Positions 62,401 to 64,000 of a stretch of 64,000 nt of DNA are shown here, in pieces. The position numbers and the translations under genes are program-made. Each line of letters begins with the position of its first letter. Position 1 is the first letter of the stretch. Under the pieces are notes generated by a model. That model saw only the letters and a program-made list of their open reading frames with translations. It was not told the DNA's origin and made no database searches. This DNA comes from Rhopalosiphum padi (Eukaryota; Arthropoda; Insecta; Hemiptera; Aphididae): positions 60,862,152 through 60,926,151 of the forward strand of contig NC_083597.1 in assembly GCF_020882245.1 (NCBI RefSeq), written 5' to 3'.

Positions 62401-64000
62401 AGTTTTTATTTTTTAGATTTGATGGTTGTAAGTGTATCTTGTATACAATTTTCAAGAATTTTGACCTAGCGTATAATGTTTTATCGACATTCATATAAAA
62501 AAAACTAAAAAATTTGTCATGCCTATAAATAAATATAAAAGAGTTAAATTTGTATCATATAATGAAAATGATATTATAAATATTTTGTGAAACTTTACGT
62601 ATTTATTGTAATTTGTTTTCGAGTTAAAAAAAATGCAGGATTTTGTCAAAAATTGGATTTGCGTAAAAATTTCTGTTTTTTCTTAAATTGGGTTTTGTTT
62701 TTCCCGATTTTAAAAACAGTAGGTACTGGGAATTTAAATGTACTAACTAGATCCAATTTTCTAACATATACTTTCCCCGTTTTTTAAAATCAATGTATTT
62801 TACAATTGGGATGATAGATATTAGCAAGAAATACACATCATTGTAAAATTAATAAATTAATCGCTCTGCTCTAAATCTAAAACTGTTGTGTATAATTAGT
62901 ATTAAAATAGTGGTTATCATTTGAAAGAAAGAAGTTTGCATTTTTAATTTTAAGTACTTATCTAAAAATATATGGTTTTTAAGTGTAGACACTTAAAAAT
63001 GCCAAAAATTAGAATTTAAAAATGAAATTTAAGGAAAAGTAGAGGTGAGAATGATCTGTTCTTCACTTTCTTCTTCGTCATTATTACATTTTAAATAATA
63101 ATTCACAAGCATGTATGAATATTTATAATAAATGATCGATATTTCGTGTGAAACGTGTTTATAATATCATAAAATATGATATAGTTAATAGTTATAGTCT
63201 TATCATTTTTTAAATTTGTTAACATAACATGTTTTAGACACTTTTATTTTGTATCGGGATACTTTACGTTTTAAATGAGCGTGGGGCCTAAACTTATAGG
63301 TCAAATTTCCCAGTTTATCTAAGTAAAACCTAGTAATTTTTTTTATTGAAACTTAACGGCACAGTAAAAATAGAATTAAGTTCTTCGTGCTTGTTTTGTG
63401 ACCGACGATGTCATAACACAAATCATGTACGGTTGGTTTACGTCAGTCTGGAAAATAACGGAACAATTTTCGGGTGTTCTGGATCAATAATCCATTTTCT
63501 GTTTCATATTCGTCAATCGAACTTACAGACTACAGTATTGTTGTATTATTAAGGCTGAGATTTAATGATTTTGCATATCGAAAAATAAGTAGCATACCAA
63601 TTCGATTCAAGGCATAACTGTTCTAAAATTTATTTTGCCTAATTATTATTTGTTTTCATAATAATACATTAATACCTATGTATATTTAACGCACATTATT
63701 TAATGGTACCTATATATTGTATACTATAATATACACGCGCCATAAACATAATGTAGGTACAATACAAACTATATTGTGTATTAATTGTATTACAATTGCT
63801 GTAGAGTTTCGAATATTTTTTTAAATTGTCGGTAATGTTCCCTATTTGTCCAGTACATAATCGAATGCATTACGATTGTTTATGAACCGCCTAGTGCATC
63901 GGAATCGCAGCTCTCTGATTATTATTACGTAACGAAACGCGCTGGTTCGGGAAACGACGTCCACCGCGGATAGTATATTATTATCGTGTATACGGCGACT
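59457..64000. other. Got2 3' flank and gene-free right end
   Basis: No coding exon is supportable. The region holds the Got2 3'-UTR, AT-rich sequence, a short hairpin at 61076-61092 (GTTGGAC / GTCCAAC), the third copy of a dispersed repeat at about 61950-62100, and a rise in GC and CpG over the last 120 bases that could be the edge of a promoter for a gene beyond the window. Confidence 0.5.
61950..62100. repeat. Dispersed repeat, copy 3 (uninterrupted)
   Basis: Carries in order GGTACCGCTCTGTTGTAT, ACTATTATGGGCG, TAAATCTGAATACAATGAT and AAAAAGCGATTCTGAGCAGA. The first block matches the left fragment near 7952-7967 and the later blocks match 9346-9460, so this copy shows what the repeat looked like before the hAT insertion at 7968. 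The sequence to about 62560 may belong to the same larger unit: TATAGGCATGACA-type motifs recur in inverse orientation at 29160. Confidence 0.6.

Noticed and set aside
63346..63552. Plus-strand 68-codon frame with four cysteines
   Set aside because: The Cys spacing (CLFCDRRC) suggested a zinc finger, but there is no second complete ligand pair, no splice context and no conserved neighbours.
1..64000. tRNA, rRNA, CRISPR arrays or bacterial operons
   Set aside because: I looked for B-box-like GGTTCGAATCC motifs, regularly spaced repeats and ribosome-binding-site-led gene runs and saw none. Spliced genes show nuclear eukaryotic DNA.

Overview
This is a 64 kb piece of an animal nuclear genome, almost certainly an insect and most likely an aphid. 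It is strongly AT-rich, its genes have short exons joined by GT-AG introns, and it is full of small DNA transposons of the hAT and pogo/Tigger type. The protein set (CHK/EcKinase-type kinase, MSL2, hnRNP of the Drosophila Hrb87F/Hrb98DE type) points to insects. The aphid assignment is inference from composition, repeat style and gene character; no species can be named from the sequence alone.

Seven protein-coding genes can be built exon by exon with consistent splice phases. In order: (1) minus strand 4111-5452, an hnRNP A/B-type RNA-binding protein whose first coding exon was not located; (2) plus 11195-15259, PRPF18, a second-step splicing factor, 4 exons, 341 aa; (3) minus 15405-17964, pyrroline-5-carboxylate reductase, 7 exons, 284 aa, tail-to-tail with PRPF18; (4) plus 35894-49958, RNF19-type RBR E3 ubiquitin ligase, 12 exons, 617 aa; (5) minus 42301-44851, a CHK-domain kinase-like gene nested antisense in the 7.2 kb eighth intron of RNF19, with its own CpG-rich leader; (6) minus 54246-55316, MSL2, with an intact CXC DNA-binding domain but a half-lost RING; (7) plus 58182-59456, mitochondrial aspartate aminotransferase with an uninterrupted coding sequence behind a 5'-UTR intron.

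The longest gene-free stretch is 18.0-35.9 kb. It holds AT-rich DNA, a pogo-like element, a decayed LINE reverse-transcriptase fragment, a GC-richer unassigned zone at 19.3-20.9 kb and two exon-like minus-strand ORFs I cannot name. Mobile DNA is densest at 7.9-14.2 kb. There a hAT element with an 8-bp target duplication sits inside a dispersed repeat and itself carries another inverted-repeat element. Two further hAT-type elements with exact 8-bp duplications lie in or next to PRPF18 intron 2.

The genes are ordinary housekeeping or regulatory genes (RNA processing, proline and aspartate metabolism, ubiquitination, chromatin) and do not form a pathway together. I see no new multi-gene system. 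The points most worth following are the MSL2 RING erosion, the nested antisense kinase, the intronless Got2 coding region, and the nested transposons and long perfect palindromes.
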